Source: an uncultured Eubacteriales bacterium (lineage in GTDB: Bacteria > Bacillota > Clostridia > Lachnospirales > Bianqueaceae). From it: 6,164 nucleotides of DNA. Shown one piece after another: positions 1 to 6,164 of the stretch; the stretch's first letter is position 1, and each line of letters starts with the position of its first letter. The stretch covers positions 1-6,164 of the forward strand of contig ONYR01000086.1 of assembly GCA_900322165.1 (NCBI GenBank), read 5' to 3'. A program made the position numbers and the translations under genes. A model generated the notes under the pieces. The model did not search any database. It was not told the DNA's origin and saw only the letters and a list, made by a program, of their open reading frames with translations.

Positions 1-573
1 CGCAATGTCTTCTTTCAGATATTCATTGGTCTTCAGGTAATCTGCCACGATCGTCTCCCTTGGCACGCCCAGCGCCTCCAAAACGATTGCCGTCGCCATG
101 CCCGCTCGGTCTTTGCCGGCGGTACAATGCCACAGCACGGCTTTCTCATGAGGCTCGAGCAAGTAGTGAACAAAACGGCCATATTGCTTCAGCGCATAAT
201 CGCTCATCACAAGCGAGCGGTAGATCCCGCACATGTACACTTTGGCCTTCTCCGGGTCTTTAAGCATCTCCCCGATCACTTCCTCATAGGACCGCTCTTC
301 GCGGGTCACACCGGGCGTCAGGGTATCGATCACCGGAAGGTGAACATGGGCGGCGCCTTGAACCGCCTTGTCCGGCTGCTCCGTGTACTCTTCGTCGGTT
401 CGAAAATCCACGATCAGCTCCACCATCTCTGAGAGTCTCTCACAGTCTCTCTCGCTTGCATCATGAAGATGACCGCAGCGAATCAATCGCCCGCTCTTGA
501 TCCTGCGCCCGTCTGCCGTCACCATCCCGCCCAGATCACGCGCGTTATGCATTCCATCAAAATCGATTCGCAT
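1..573 (-). CDS. Tyrosine-phosphatase-like protein (Y_phosphatase3 / LipA-Lmo1800 type), 3' end missing
   Basis: The first 191 codons are present and the frame runs open off the left edge. The start ATG (571-573) follows GGAGGAG at 7-base spacing. The N-terminus has the family's NARDLGG motif (residues 10-16), followed by a DGRRIKSG stretch (21-28) and VDFRTDEE (55-62), which fits the usual 'VIDLRxxxE' strand. The catalytic P-loop HCTAGKDRAG is at 149-158, giving nucleophile Cys150 and phosphate-binding Arg156 of the CX5R motif. Members of this family dephosphorylate phosphotyrosine and sometimes phosphoserine or phosphoinositides; the substrate here is unknown. No signal peptide is visible, so it is probably cytoplasmic. 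The Thr/Ser that often follows the P-loop Arg is Ala157 here. The gene starts 62 bases after the hydrolase stop with no terminator or convincing promoter between, so co-transcription is likely. The fold assignment is confident; the substrate is not. Confidence 0.9.
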   Translation of the reverse strand, partial: MRIDFDGMHNARDLGGMVTADGRRIKSGRLIRCGHLHDASERDCERLSEMVELIVDFRTDEEYTEQPDKAVQGAAHVHLPVIDTLTPGVTREERSYEEVIGEMLKDPEKAKVYMCGIYRSLVMSDYALKQYGRFVHYLLEPHEKAVLWHCTAGKDRAGMATAIVLEALGVPRETIVADYLKTNEYLKEDIA

Positions 574-635
574 TCTCTCTCCTCCGATTCCATTCGTTTT
601 CAGTCGTTTTGGCTCTTCTTTCAGCCACTCCCGAG

Positions 636-1493
636 TCAATTTTCAGCCGTATACTGCTCGCACATCCGCTGAAACTCTGCGACGAACACATCCGCAGCCC
701 TCTGGGCTTCCGGCTTGTCCGCCTGCACCATGTCGTACGCATGGTAAAAGTCCTGGTACACATCGACCTTCGCATCCACACCGGCCTTCTGCAGGTTCTC
801 AACGAACGTCAGCGTCTCCGCATAGAACGGCTCCAGATCGCCGATAAACGTATAACACGGAGGCAGCCCTTCATAATTCCGGCGCTGCGCCGGAGAGGCA
901 TAGCACGGCACTTTCCGCCCCTTCAGTCGGCGCAGATACATCCACCAACCCAGATGGTTTAGCTGAGTATTCCACACCTTCGCATGATTATCCCGCGAGG
1001 ATTCCGTGTCAAAGCAATCGATCATCGGATACAGCGGTAGCTGGAACGCGATGTTCACCGAATGCTTATCCTTCGCCAGCATACAAAGCGCCGCGCACAG
1101 TCCGCCGCCGGCACTCTCCCCGCCGACGATGATCCGGCTCTTGTCGATTCCCAGCTCATCCGCATGCTTCTTAACATACTTCAGCGCGGCATGACATTCC
1201 TTCAGCGCCTGTGGATACGGGGCAAACGGAGACAGCGAATAATCCGGCGACACAACCACAGCCCCGCAGCGCTCCACCAAATCGATCGCCCTCGAGAAAA
1301 ACACCATCTCCGGCATCCCGATCATGTACCCGCCTCCGTGGATCCACAGCACACAAGGCGGTTTTGCCTCACCTCTGGCCGCCGCCTGCGCTTCCTTCTT
1401 CAGCCTAACGACAAGCAGCCGCAGCTTTTTCTTACCAACCTTAACAAAACGATTCTCCGACACAACATCCGGAGAATAATGATAAACAAGCAT
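636..1493 (-). CDS. Alpha/beta-hydrolase, HSL-type esterase/lipase (hydrolase fold 3)
   Basis: Predicted 285-residue carboxylic-ester hydrolase of the hormone-sensitive-lipase group. In this numbering the oxyanion-hole motif HGGG is at 52-55, preceded by the strand CVLWI. The family 'YxLxPxxPxPxAL' stretch appears as YSLSPFAPYPQAL (85-97). The nucleophile elbow GESAG places Ser127. Asp219 (GDLEP) and His251 (FYHAYD) complete a plausible triad. No signal peptide or membrane segment is seen, so it is probably cytoplasmic, acting on short acyl esters; the real substrate is unknown. The frame stays open upstream to an ATG at 1577, which would add 28 residues. I chose the ATG at 1493 because it has GGAGG at 7-base spacing, and because the extra residues are encoded by degenerate repeat DNA unlike any hydrolase N-terminus. 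The stop lies 62 bases before the phosphatase start, suggesting a two-gene unit. No promoter was recognised upstream. Confidence 0.92.
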   Translation of the reverse strand: MLVYHYSPDVVSENRFVKVGKKKLRLLVVRLKKEAQAAARGEAKPPCVLWIHGGGYMIGMPEMVFFSRAIDLVERCGAVVVSPDYSLSPFAPYPQALKECHAALKYVKKHADELGIDKSRIIVGGESAGGGLCAALCMLAKDKHSVNIAFQLPLYPMIDCFDTESSRDNHAKVWNTQLNHLGWWMYLRRLKGRKVPCYASPAQRRNYEGLPPCYTFIGDLEPFYAETLTFVENLQKAGVDAKVDVYQDFYHAYDMVQADKPEAQRAADVFVAEFQRMCEQYTAEN

Positions 1494-1500
1494 ACAATGT

Positions 1501-1505
1501 CCTCC
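1501..1505 (-). promoter_or_regulatory. Ribosome-binding site deciding the hydrolase start
   Basis: GGAGG on the minus strand, 7 bases before the ATG at 1493. The upstream in-frame ATG at 1577 has no comparable site at a usable distance. This is the main argument for the shorter 285-residue protein. Confidence 0.85.
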
Positions 1506-1508
1506 GTG

Positions 1509-1639
1509 CTCACACGCGCTCTCTCCTAATGCTTTTTCAAGAGACAACCCCACACACCCTCTCTCCTTGCTCCTCATGTGCCTTCTCAGAGAGCAGCCTC
1601 ACACACCCTCTCTTCTCGCTCAAAATGCTTCGTCGAGAG
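1509..1639. repeat. Degenerate direct repeats, three units of about 40-49 bp
   Basis: Three successive units begin with a CTCACAC-like heptamer on the plus strand: about 1509-1548, 1549-1597 and 1598-1639. Each runs CYCACAC, then a CTCTCT-rich block, then an ATG(C)-CTT-like stretch, then AGAGA. The best-conserved stretch, CACACACCCTCTCT, is identical in units 2 and 3; unit 1 is the most decayed (CTCACACGCGCTCTCTCC). The third unit also forms the left arm of the palindrome at 1588-1660. The units stop just before the hydrolase ribosome-binding site and encode the spurious upstream extension of that reading frame. Whether they arose by tandem duplication or by nested insertion cannot be told by eye. 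Confidence 0.7.
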
Positions 1640-1660
1640 GGTGTGTGAGGTTGCTTCTCT
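1588..1660. repeat. Long palindrome with 16-bp perfect arms (strong hairpin)
   Basis: CCTCACACACCCTCTC (1597-1612) is perfectly complementary to GAGAGGGTGTGTGAGG (1635-1650). Pairing extends outward to 1588 and 1660 with one bulge and one mismatch, giving arms of 25 and 26 bases around a 22-base loop. No U-tract follows on either strand, so it does not look like an ordinary intrinsic terminator. Alternatives are a REP-like or mobile-element end, an mRNA-stabilising or processing hairpin between fumC and the hydrolase, or a protein-binding palindrome. Confidence 0.85.
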
Positions 1661-1760
1661 AGCAAGCATCGGAGCTATGGTGTTCTGGTTTTTTTGTTTT
1701 TCTTTTGGGTGGGGCTTCGCAGAGGTCTCTGAAGCACGGCTGCCTACCTCACAGACTTCC
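1661..1760. other. Non-coding spacer between the two palindromic elements, with a T-rich tract
   Basis: No gene is supported here. On the plus strand it holds a T-rich tract (about 1688-1708, broken by single G and C bases) followed by GGGTGGGG. A small imperfect hairpin follows, GCTTC (1715-1719) with GAAGC (1732-1736) and an inner AGAG/CTCT pairing. At 1740-1757 a weak match to the neighbouring repeat (CTACCTCACAGAC) may be a further decayed copy. The T-run has no stable hairpin directly before it on the plus strand, so it is not called a terminator. Confidence 0.5.
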
Positions 1761-1873
1761 ATAAACGCACATACCCCTTCTGAACGATTCTGCAGGCGCG
1801 CCGATTGCCAACTGAAGAACAACCAATCTCTCTCGCGCCGAAGCCCTAGTGAAGAAGGGGTATGTGCGTTTAT
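1761..1873. repeat. 113-bp unit bounded by perfect 21-bp inverted repeats, abutting the fumC stop
   Basis: The plus-strand sequence ATAAACGCACATACCCCTTCT (1761-1781) recurs exactly in inverted form at 1853-1873. The right end touches the fumC stop codon (1874-1876) with no base between. The 71-base interior contains nested pairing: GGCGCG (1795-1800) with CGCGCC (1834-1839), and GATTG (1803-1807) with CAATC (1824-1828). RNA or single-stranded DNA from this segment could fold into one long branched stem. There is no U-tail, no transposase and no clear target-site duplication. It may be a small non-autonomous (MITE-like) element or a structured 3' untranslated region of fumC. Confidence 0.85.
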
Positions 1874-3250
1874 TTAGGCCATATTTTCCGGCTTAAACAC
1901 TTCGTCGAATCGCTCTGCCGTGAGGAAGCCGAGGGCGACGCAGGCTTCTTTGAGGGAGGTGTTGTTTTCGAAGGCGTAGTGAGCTGTTTTGGCTGCGTTT
2001 TCGTAGCCGATGTAGGGGTTGAGGGCGGTGACAAGCATCAGGGAGTGATAGAGGTTGTCGTGCATTTTTTCGGGTTTTGCCTTGATGCCGATTGCGCAGT
2101 TTTGGGTGAAGGACCGGATCGAGTCCGCGAGCAGGCGGGCGGACTGCAGGAAGTTGTAGGCCATGACGGGCATGAAAACGTTGAGTTCAAAATTGCCTTG
2201 GGAGGCGGCCATACCGATCGCGGTGTCGTTGCCGATGACCTGAACCGCGACCATCGTGACCTGCTCGCACTGGGTCGGGTTGACCTTTCCGGGCATGATC
2301 GAAGAGCCGGGTTCGTTTTCGGGGATCGTGATCTCGCCAAGGCCGAGGCGCGGTCCGGAGGCGAGCCAGCGGACGTCGTTGGCGATCTTCATCATGTCCG
2401 CGGCCAGCGCTTTGAGTGCGCCGTGCGCGAAGACCATCTCATCCTTCGAGGTCAGCGCATGGAACTTGTTGTCTGCGGTGACAAAATCAATGCCGGTCAG
2501 CGCGGCGATTTCGGAAGCGACAAGCGTGTCGAAGCCCTTCGGAGCGTTTAAGCCGGTGCCGACTGCGGTGCCGCCGAGTGCCAGCGCTTTCAGTTCCTTT
2601 TCGCTGAGGCGAATGAGTTCAAGGTCTTTTTCAAGGGACGCTCGCCAGCCGCTGATTTCCTGTGAAAAGCGGATCGGAACCGCGTCCTGCAGATGGGTGC
2701 GGCCGGACTTGACGATGCCTTCGTTCTCCTCCTCGAGCTTTCGGAGGACGGAGATGAGTTCGGAGACGGCCGGCTCGACCTTCTCCTTCATAGCCAGCAC
2801 CGCCGCGATGTGCATGGCGGTCGGGAAGGTATCGTTGGAGGACTGGCTCATGTTGATGTCATCGTTCGGGTGGCAGAGCTTCTTTCCGGCGAGTTCGTTC
2901 GCACGGTTGGCGATGACTTCATTCGCGTTCATGTTCGACTGCGTGCCGGAGCCGGTCTGCCAGACAACGAGCGGGAAATGATCATTCAGCGCGCCGCTTG
3001 CCACCTCGTCCGCGGCCTGCTCGATAACGTGCAGCTTTTCAGCCGTCATCTTTTCCGGCTTCAGTGCGTAGTTCGCCCGCGCGGCCGCCTTTTTCAGGAT
3101 GCCGAACGCCGCCGTTATTTCGCGAGGCATCGTCTCAAGGCCGACACCGATCGGGAAATTCAGCCGGCTTCTCTCGGTCTGCGCGCCCCAGTAGCGATCC
3201 GCTGCGACCTTCATCTCACCCATCGAATCATGCTCAATGCGATATTCCAT
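1874..3250 (-). CDS. fumC: Class II fumarate hydratase (fumarase C)
   Basis: Full-length 458-residue protein, close to the usual 460-470 of the family. It catalyses the reversible hydration of fumarate to L-malate in the cytoplasm, without an iron-sulfur cluster and usually as a homotetramer. Landmarks seen: N-terminal DRYWGAQTERSRLNFPIG (18-35); the substrate loop TGSGTQSNMNANEV (99-112); SSNDTFPTAMHIA (137-149); SGRTHLQDAVP (182-192) carrying the catalytic His186; and the fumarase/aspartase signature GSSIMPGKVNPTQ (315-327) with the catalytic serine at 316/317. NAPKGF and the KVNP context favour fumarase over aspartase or argininosuccinate lyase. The ATG is preceded by GGAGG (3256-3260) at 5-base spacing. 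The upstream aminotransferase terminator ends about 20 bases before the start, so fumC needs a promoter inside or above that hairpin, or depends on readthrough. Its stop abuts a 21-bp inverted repeat. The function call is very secure. Confidence 0.97.
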   Translation of the reverse strand: MEYRIEHDSMGEMKVAADRYWGAQTERSRLNFPIGVGLETMPREITAAFGILKKAAARANYALKPEKMTAEKLHVIEQAADEVASGALNDHFPLVVWQTGSGTQSNMNANEVIANRANELAGKKLCHPNDDINMSQSSNDTFPTAMHIAAVLAMKEKVEPAVSELISVLRKLEEENEGIVKSGRTHLQDAVPIRFSQEISGWRASLEKDLELIRLSEKELKALALGGTAVGTGLNAPKGFDTLVASEIAALTGIDFVTADNKFHALTSKDEMVFAHGALKALAADMMKIANDVRWLASGPRLGLGEITIPENEPGSSIMPGKVNPTQCEQVTMVAVQVIGNDTAIGMAASQGNFELNVFMPVMAYNFLQSARLLADSIRSFTQNCAIGIKAKPEKMHDNLYHSLMLVTALNPYIGYENAAKTAHYAFENNTSLKEACVALGFLTAERFDEVFKPENMA

Positions 3251-3270
3251 GACTTCCTCCGTTTTCTTTT

Positions 3271-3304
3271 AAAAAAGTGAAGCACCAAAACCGATGCTTC
3301 ACTT
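3271..3304 (-). terminator. Intrinsic terminator of the aminotransferase gene
   Basis: Read on the minus strand, AAGTGAAGCA (3304-3295), a ten-base loop, and TGCTTCACTT (3284-3275) form a perfect 10-bp stem that runs straight into a T6 tract (3276-3271). It lies 31 bases after the aminotransferase stop. The plus strand has no T-run after the stem, so it is unidirectional. Its U-tract ends 10 bases before the fumC ribosome-binding site. Confidence 0.9.
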
Positions 3305-3335
3305 CATAGTAAAATTCAAATGTTTGCTTGATTCA

Positions 3336-4598
<1,263 letters not shown>

Positions 4599-4606
4599 AA
4601 CCATAA

Positions 4607-4611
4607 CCTCC
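4607..4611 (-). promoter_or_regulatory. Ribosome-binding site deciding the aminotransferase start
   Basis: GGAGG on the minus strand, overlapping the upstream in-frame GTG at 4611-4613 and so ruling that codon out as a start. Spacing is 2 bases to the ATG at 4604 (too short) and 8 bases to the ATG at 4598 (optimal). Confidence 0.85.
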
Positions 4612-4628
4612 ACTTTTAAGGATATCTA

Positions 4629-4675
4629 CAATGACGTGTCGCCCCGGAGGCAGCCGTCCATTGATCAAAGCAATG
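4629..4675 (-). promoter_or_regulatory. Structured leader of the aminotransferase mRNA with two competing hairpins
   Basis: In the minus-strand leader, CATTG (4675-4671), CAATG (4663-4659) and CATTG (4633-4629) occur in series. The middle block can pair with either neighbour. The first option is a weak 5-bp hairpin with a 7-base loop. The second is stronger: CAATGGACG (4663-4655) pairs with CGTCATTG (4636-4629) with a single bulged G around a GC-rich loop. Neither hairpin covers the ribosome-binding site and no U-tract follows. A regulatory role is only a possibility, and no known riboswitch class was recognised. Confidence 0.4.
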
Positions 4676-4695
4676 CGAACATTATAGCATTCGCA
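4674..4695. promoter_or_regulatory. Candidate operator: inverted repeat centred on the -10 box
   Basis: TGCGAA (4674-4679) and TTCGCA (4690-4695) form a perfect 6-bp inverted repeat separated by 10 bases that hold the whole TATAAT box. Half-sites two turns apart on the same DNA face, straddling a -10 box, are typical of a dimeric repressor site. The regulator is unknown. The spacing does not match the Gram-positive LexA box. Confidence 0.5.
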
Positions 4696-4709
4696 CCCCC
4701 CCTGCGCAA
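4681..4709 (-). promoter_or_regulatory. Sigma-70/SigA-type promoter for the aminotransferase gene
   Basis: On the minus strand a perfect -10 box TATAAT (4686-4681) is preceded by TG one base away, forming an extended -10 (TGCTATAAT). A weak -35 hexamer TTGCGC (4709-4704) lies 17 bases upstream. The spacer contains seven consecutive G (4702-4696). The expected transcription start is near 4674, giving a leader of about 75 bases before the ATG at 4598. Confidence 0.85.
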
Positions 4710-4726
4710 GACCTTGGAAACGCAAT

Positions 4727-4774
4727 TTTGCCTCAAATTTTGTCTCGAGTTCTGTCTCGAATTCTGTCTCGAAT
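4727..4774. repeat. Four tandem copies of a 12-bp repeat upstream of the aminotransferase promoter
   Basis: Four contiguous 12-bp units on the plus strand: TTTGCCTCAAAT (4727-4738), TTTGTCTCGAGT (4739-4750), TCTGTCTCGAAT (4751-4762) and TCTGTCTCGAAT (4763-4774). The last two are identical and decay increases toward the promoter. The array is flanked by the complementary hexamers CGCAAT (4721-4726) and ATTGCG (4776-4781). It lies between the transporter stop and the -35 box, roughly 50-100 bases upstream of the expected transcription start. It could be an iterated regulator site or a simple slippage product. Confidence 0.85.
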
Positions 4775-4801
4775 CATTGCGGGGCTGAGAGGGTATTCGC
4801 C

Positions 4802-6164
4802 TTAGGCTTCCTTGGTTTTCGCGACCAGATTCTGGACCCAGACGCCTTTCTTTACCAGCACCAGACCGATCACGACTTTGATCAGGTCGAGAAGCTGAAT
4901 GATCAGGTAGATCGGGAGCAGCGGAAGGTTCGTGAAACGCGAGAGCACGTACGATACCGGATAGGCCACGACTACGATGAAGAAACTGTCAAACAGGAAC
5001 GTAATGATCGTTTTGCCGCCGGTACGCAGCGTGAAGTAGCAGCTGTGAACCAGACAAGAGATCGGCATGCAGCAGGCCAGGATCCGAAGCAGCTGAGTCG
5101 CCAGATCCCGAACCTCCGCTTCGGTGTTGTAAAGCTGCGGGAACAGCGGCGCAAGGATAAAGGCTACGATGCCGGCCAAGGTTGAGAGCATCAGTGAAAA
5201 CGCGATCAGCTTGTTGTCCAGATCCTTCGCCTTCTCGGAATCGCCCGACCCCAGAGCCTGCCCGACAATGATGGAAATCGTGGAGCCAAGTGAAAAGTAA
5301 ACCGTGCTGAACATATGGAAAACGGTCGTGGTGATATTGATCGCCGCAACGGCCGCCAGGCCTCTCGTTGAATAACTCTGCGTGATCGCGGATAGTCCAA
5401 GCGACCACAGCAGCTCGTTGATCATCAGCGGCGTTCCTTTCAGTGCCACTTCCCTCAGAAGCCTCTTCTCCACTTTCATGGAGCGGTAAAGCTTCGGAAG
5501 GAACGGATAACGCTCCGGATGACGGTGTGCCGTGATCAGGATGATTCCGGCCTCCACAAACCTCGAAATCAGTGTGGCGTAGGCGGCGCCGGCCACACCC
5601 AGCTTCGGCGCGCCGAAGTTTCCGAAAATCAAAATATAATTGCCGACCAGATTGCAGGTTACCGCGACAATGCCCGCGACCATCGGAAGCTTGGTCTCGC
5701 CGGATTCCTTCAAAGTCGAAGAATAGACCTGCGAAAGCGTAAACGGCACCAGCCCGATCAGCATAATATTCAGATAGCGATGTCCCTCCGCAAGCGTGAT
5801 TTCAACCTCCGCCGCGTTGCCTTCTCCCTTCAGGAACAACTGAATCAAAGGCTCGCCGAAGAAAATCGCCAATACATAGAAGATCGCCAAAAGGATCACG
5901 CAGACTGCCAGCTTGATCCGCATGGTCTGCCTTGCGCCCTCGTCATCGCCCGAGCCAAAATACTGTGCGGTAAAGATACCGATTCCCGACAGTGCGCCGA
6001 ACACTGCGAGATTAAAGACAAACATGAGCTGGTTCGCGATCGCGACGCCTGACATCTGCGCGGTTCCTACCTGCCCGACCATGATATTGTCCAGAAGATT
6101 GACAAAGTTCGTGATCAGACTTTGAATGACGATCGGAATCGTAATGTGCCCCACCAGTTTGTAA
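4802..6164 (-). CDS. MATE-family multidrug/cation efflux transporter, N-terminal end missing
   Basis: The open frame enters from the right edge and ends at a TAA (4802-4804), leaving 453 visible residues. MATE transporters are usually 440-470 residues, so only a short N-terminal piece is missing. The GTG at 6154 lies inside the conserved first helix region and is not the likely start. The sequence is hydrophobic throughout and fits about 12 transmembrane helices in two six-helix halves. MATE features are PIVIQSLITNFVNLLDNIMVGQ near the start, QYFGSGD (visible residues about 67-73), and its pseudo-repeat in the second half, GQALGSGDSEKAK (about 301-313), plus RTGGK (380-384) near helix 10. Such proteins sit in the cytoplasmic membrane and export cationic drugs or metabolites using a Na+ or H+ gradient; the substrate cannot be read from sequence. 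No hairpin-plus-U terminator follows the stop. Confidence 0.93.
   Translation of the reverse strand, partial: YKLVGHITIPIVIQSLITNFVNLLDNIMVGQVGTAQMSGVAIANQLMFVFNLAVFGALSGIGIFTAQYFGSGDDEGARQTMRIKLAVCVILLAIFYVLAIFFGEPLIQLFLKGEGNAAEVEITLAEGHRYLNIMLIGLVPFTLSQVYSSTLKESGETKLPMVAGIVAVTCNLVGNYILIFGNFGAPKLGVAGAAYATLISRFVEAGIILITAHRHPERYPFLPKLYRSMKVEKRLLREVALKGTPLMINELLWSLGLSAITQSYSTRGLAAVAAINITTTVFHMFSTVYFSLGSTISIIVGQALGSGDSEKAKDLDNKLIAFSLMLSTLAGIVAFILAPLFPQLYNTEAEVRDLATQLLRILACCMPISCLVHSCYFTLRTGGKTIITFLFDSFFIVVVAYPVSYVLSRFTNLPLLPIYLIIQLLDLIKVVIGLVLVKKGVWVQNLVAKTKEA

Noticed and set aside
434..462. GAGAG/CTCTC-rich stretch in the phosphatase gene resembling the 1509-1660 repeats
   Set aside because: The encoded residues (SERDCERLSE) fit the normal family pattern at this position, so the similarity is probably chance.
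1494..1577. Upstream 28-residue extension of the hydrolase from the ATG at 1577
   Set aside because: The ATG at 1493 has GGAGG at ideal spacing, and the extension is encoded by degenerate repeat DNA.
1509..1660. CRISPR array
   Set aside because: The units are unequal in length, diverged, and have no regular unique spacers; no cas gene is present.
1688..1708. T-rich tract as a plus-strand intrinsic terminator
   Set aside because: No stable stem lies directly before it on the plus strand, and no plus-strand gene ends there.
1586..1822. Minus-strand open frame of 78 codons across the repeat region
   Set aside because: It starts at a TTG without a good ribosome-binding site and is built from the inverted-repeat arms. 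It looks like repeat DNA that happens to stay open rather than a gene.
1578..1877. Plus-strand open frame of 99 codons across the same region
   Set aside because: It has a GTG start, no Shine-Dalgarno sequence and repeat-derived codons, and it overlaps the end of fumC on the other strand.
1862..2551. Plus-strand open frame (229 codons) opposite fumC
   Set aside because: It is antisense to a fully conserved fumarase; its Gly/Val/Asp-rich composition is typical of a shadow frame.
4674..4695. LexA/SOS box at the aminotransferase promoter
   Set aside because: The Gram-positive LexA site is CGAAC-N4-GTTCG. Here CGAA and TTCG are 10 bases apart and the GTTCG half-site has no matching CGAAC.

Overview
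The window reads as a piece of chromosome from a Gram-positive, Bacillota-like (Firmicutes) bacterium. The basis is strong GGAGG ribosome-binding sites in front of every visible start, a textbook extended -10 promoter, a compact U-tailed terminator, and protein families common in anaerobic clostridia and erysipelotrichia. This assignment is an inference from style and cannot be fixed to a genus. All five protein genes lie on the minus strand, so transcription runs from the right edge to the left edge.

In transcription order: (1) a MATE-family multidrug/cation efflux transporter, 5' end cut by the right edge (4802-6164). (2) A 203-base gap (4599-4801) holding a four-copy 12-bp tandem repeat, a TGnTATAAT promoter with a seven-G run in its spacer, an inverted repeat centred on the -10 box, and a structured leader. 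(3) An EctB-like diaminobutyrate--2-oxoglutarate aminotransferase (3336-4598), closed by a clear intrinsic terminator (3271-3304). (4) A class II fumarase, FumC (1874-3250), starting only 20 bases past the U-tract of that terminator. (5) A 380-base gap (1494-1873) crowded with inverted and direct repeats. (6) An HSL-type alpha/beta-hydrolase (636-1493). (7) A tyrosine-phosphatase-like protein (1-573), 3' end cut by the left edge, probably co-transcribed with the hydrolase.

The five proteins do not form an obvious single pathway. The aminotransferase makes L-2,4-diaminobutyrate from aspartate semialdehyde in known systems, but no ectA or ectC partner is visible, so it looks like a stand-alone enzyme under its own regulated promoter. 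Fumarase belongs to central dicarboxylate metabolism, and the hydrolase and phosphatase look like a small accessory pair.

The most unusual content is non-coding. One item is the repeat cluster between fumC and the hydrolase: a 113-bp unit bounded by perfect 21-bp inverted repeats directly abutting the fumC stop, a second palindrome with 16-bp perfect arms, and degenerate direct copies of its arm running up to the hydrolase ribosome-binding site. The other is the layered control region upstream of the aminotransferase. No CRISPR array, tRNA, rRNA, insertion-sequence transposase or phage gene is seen.
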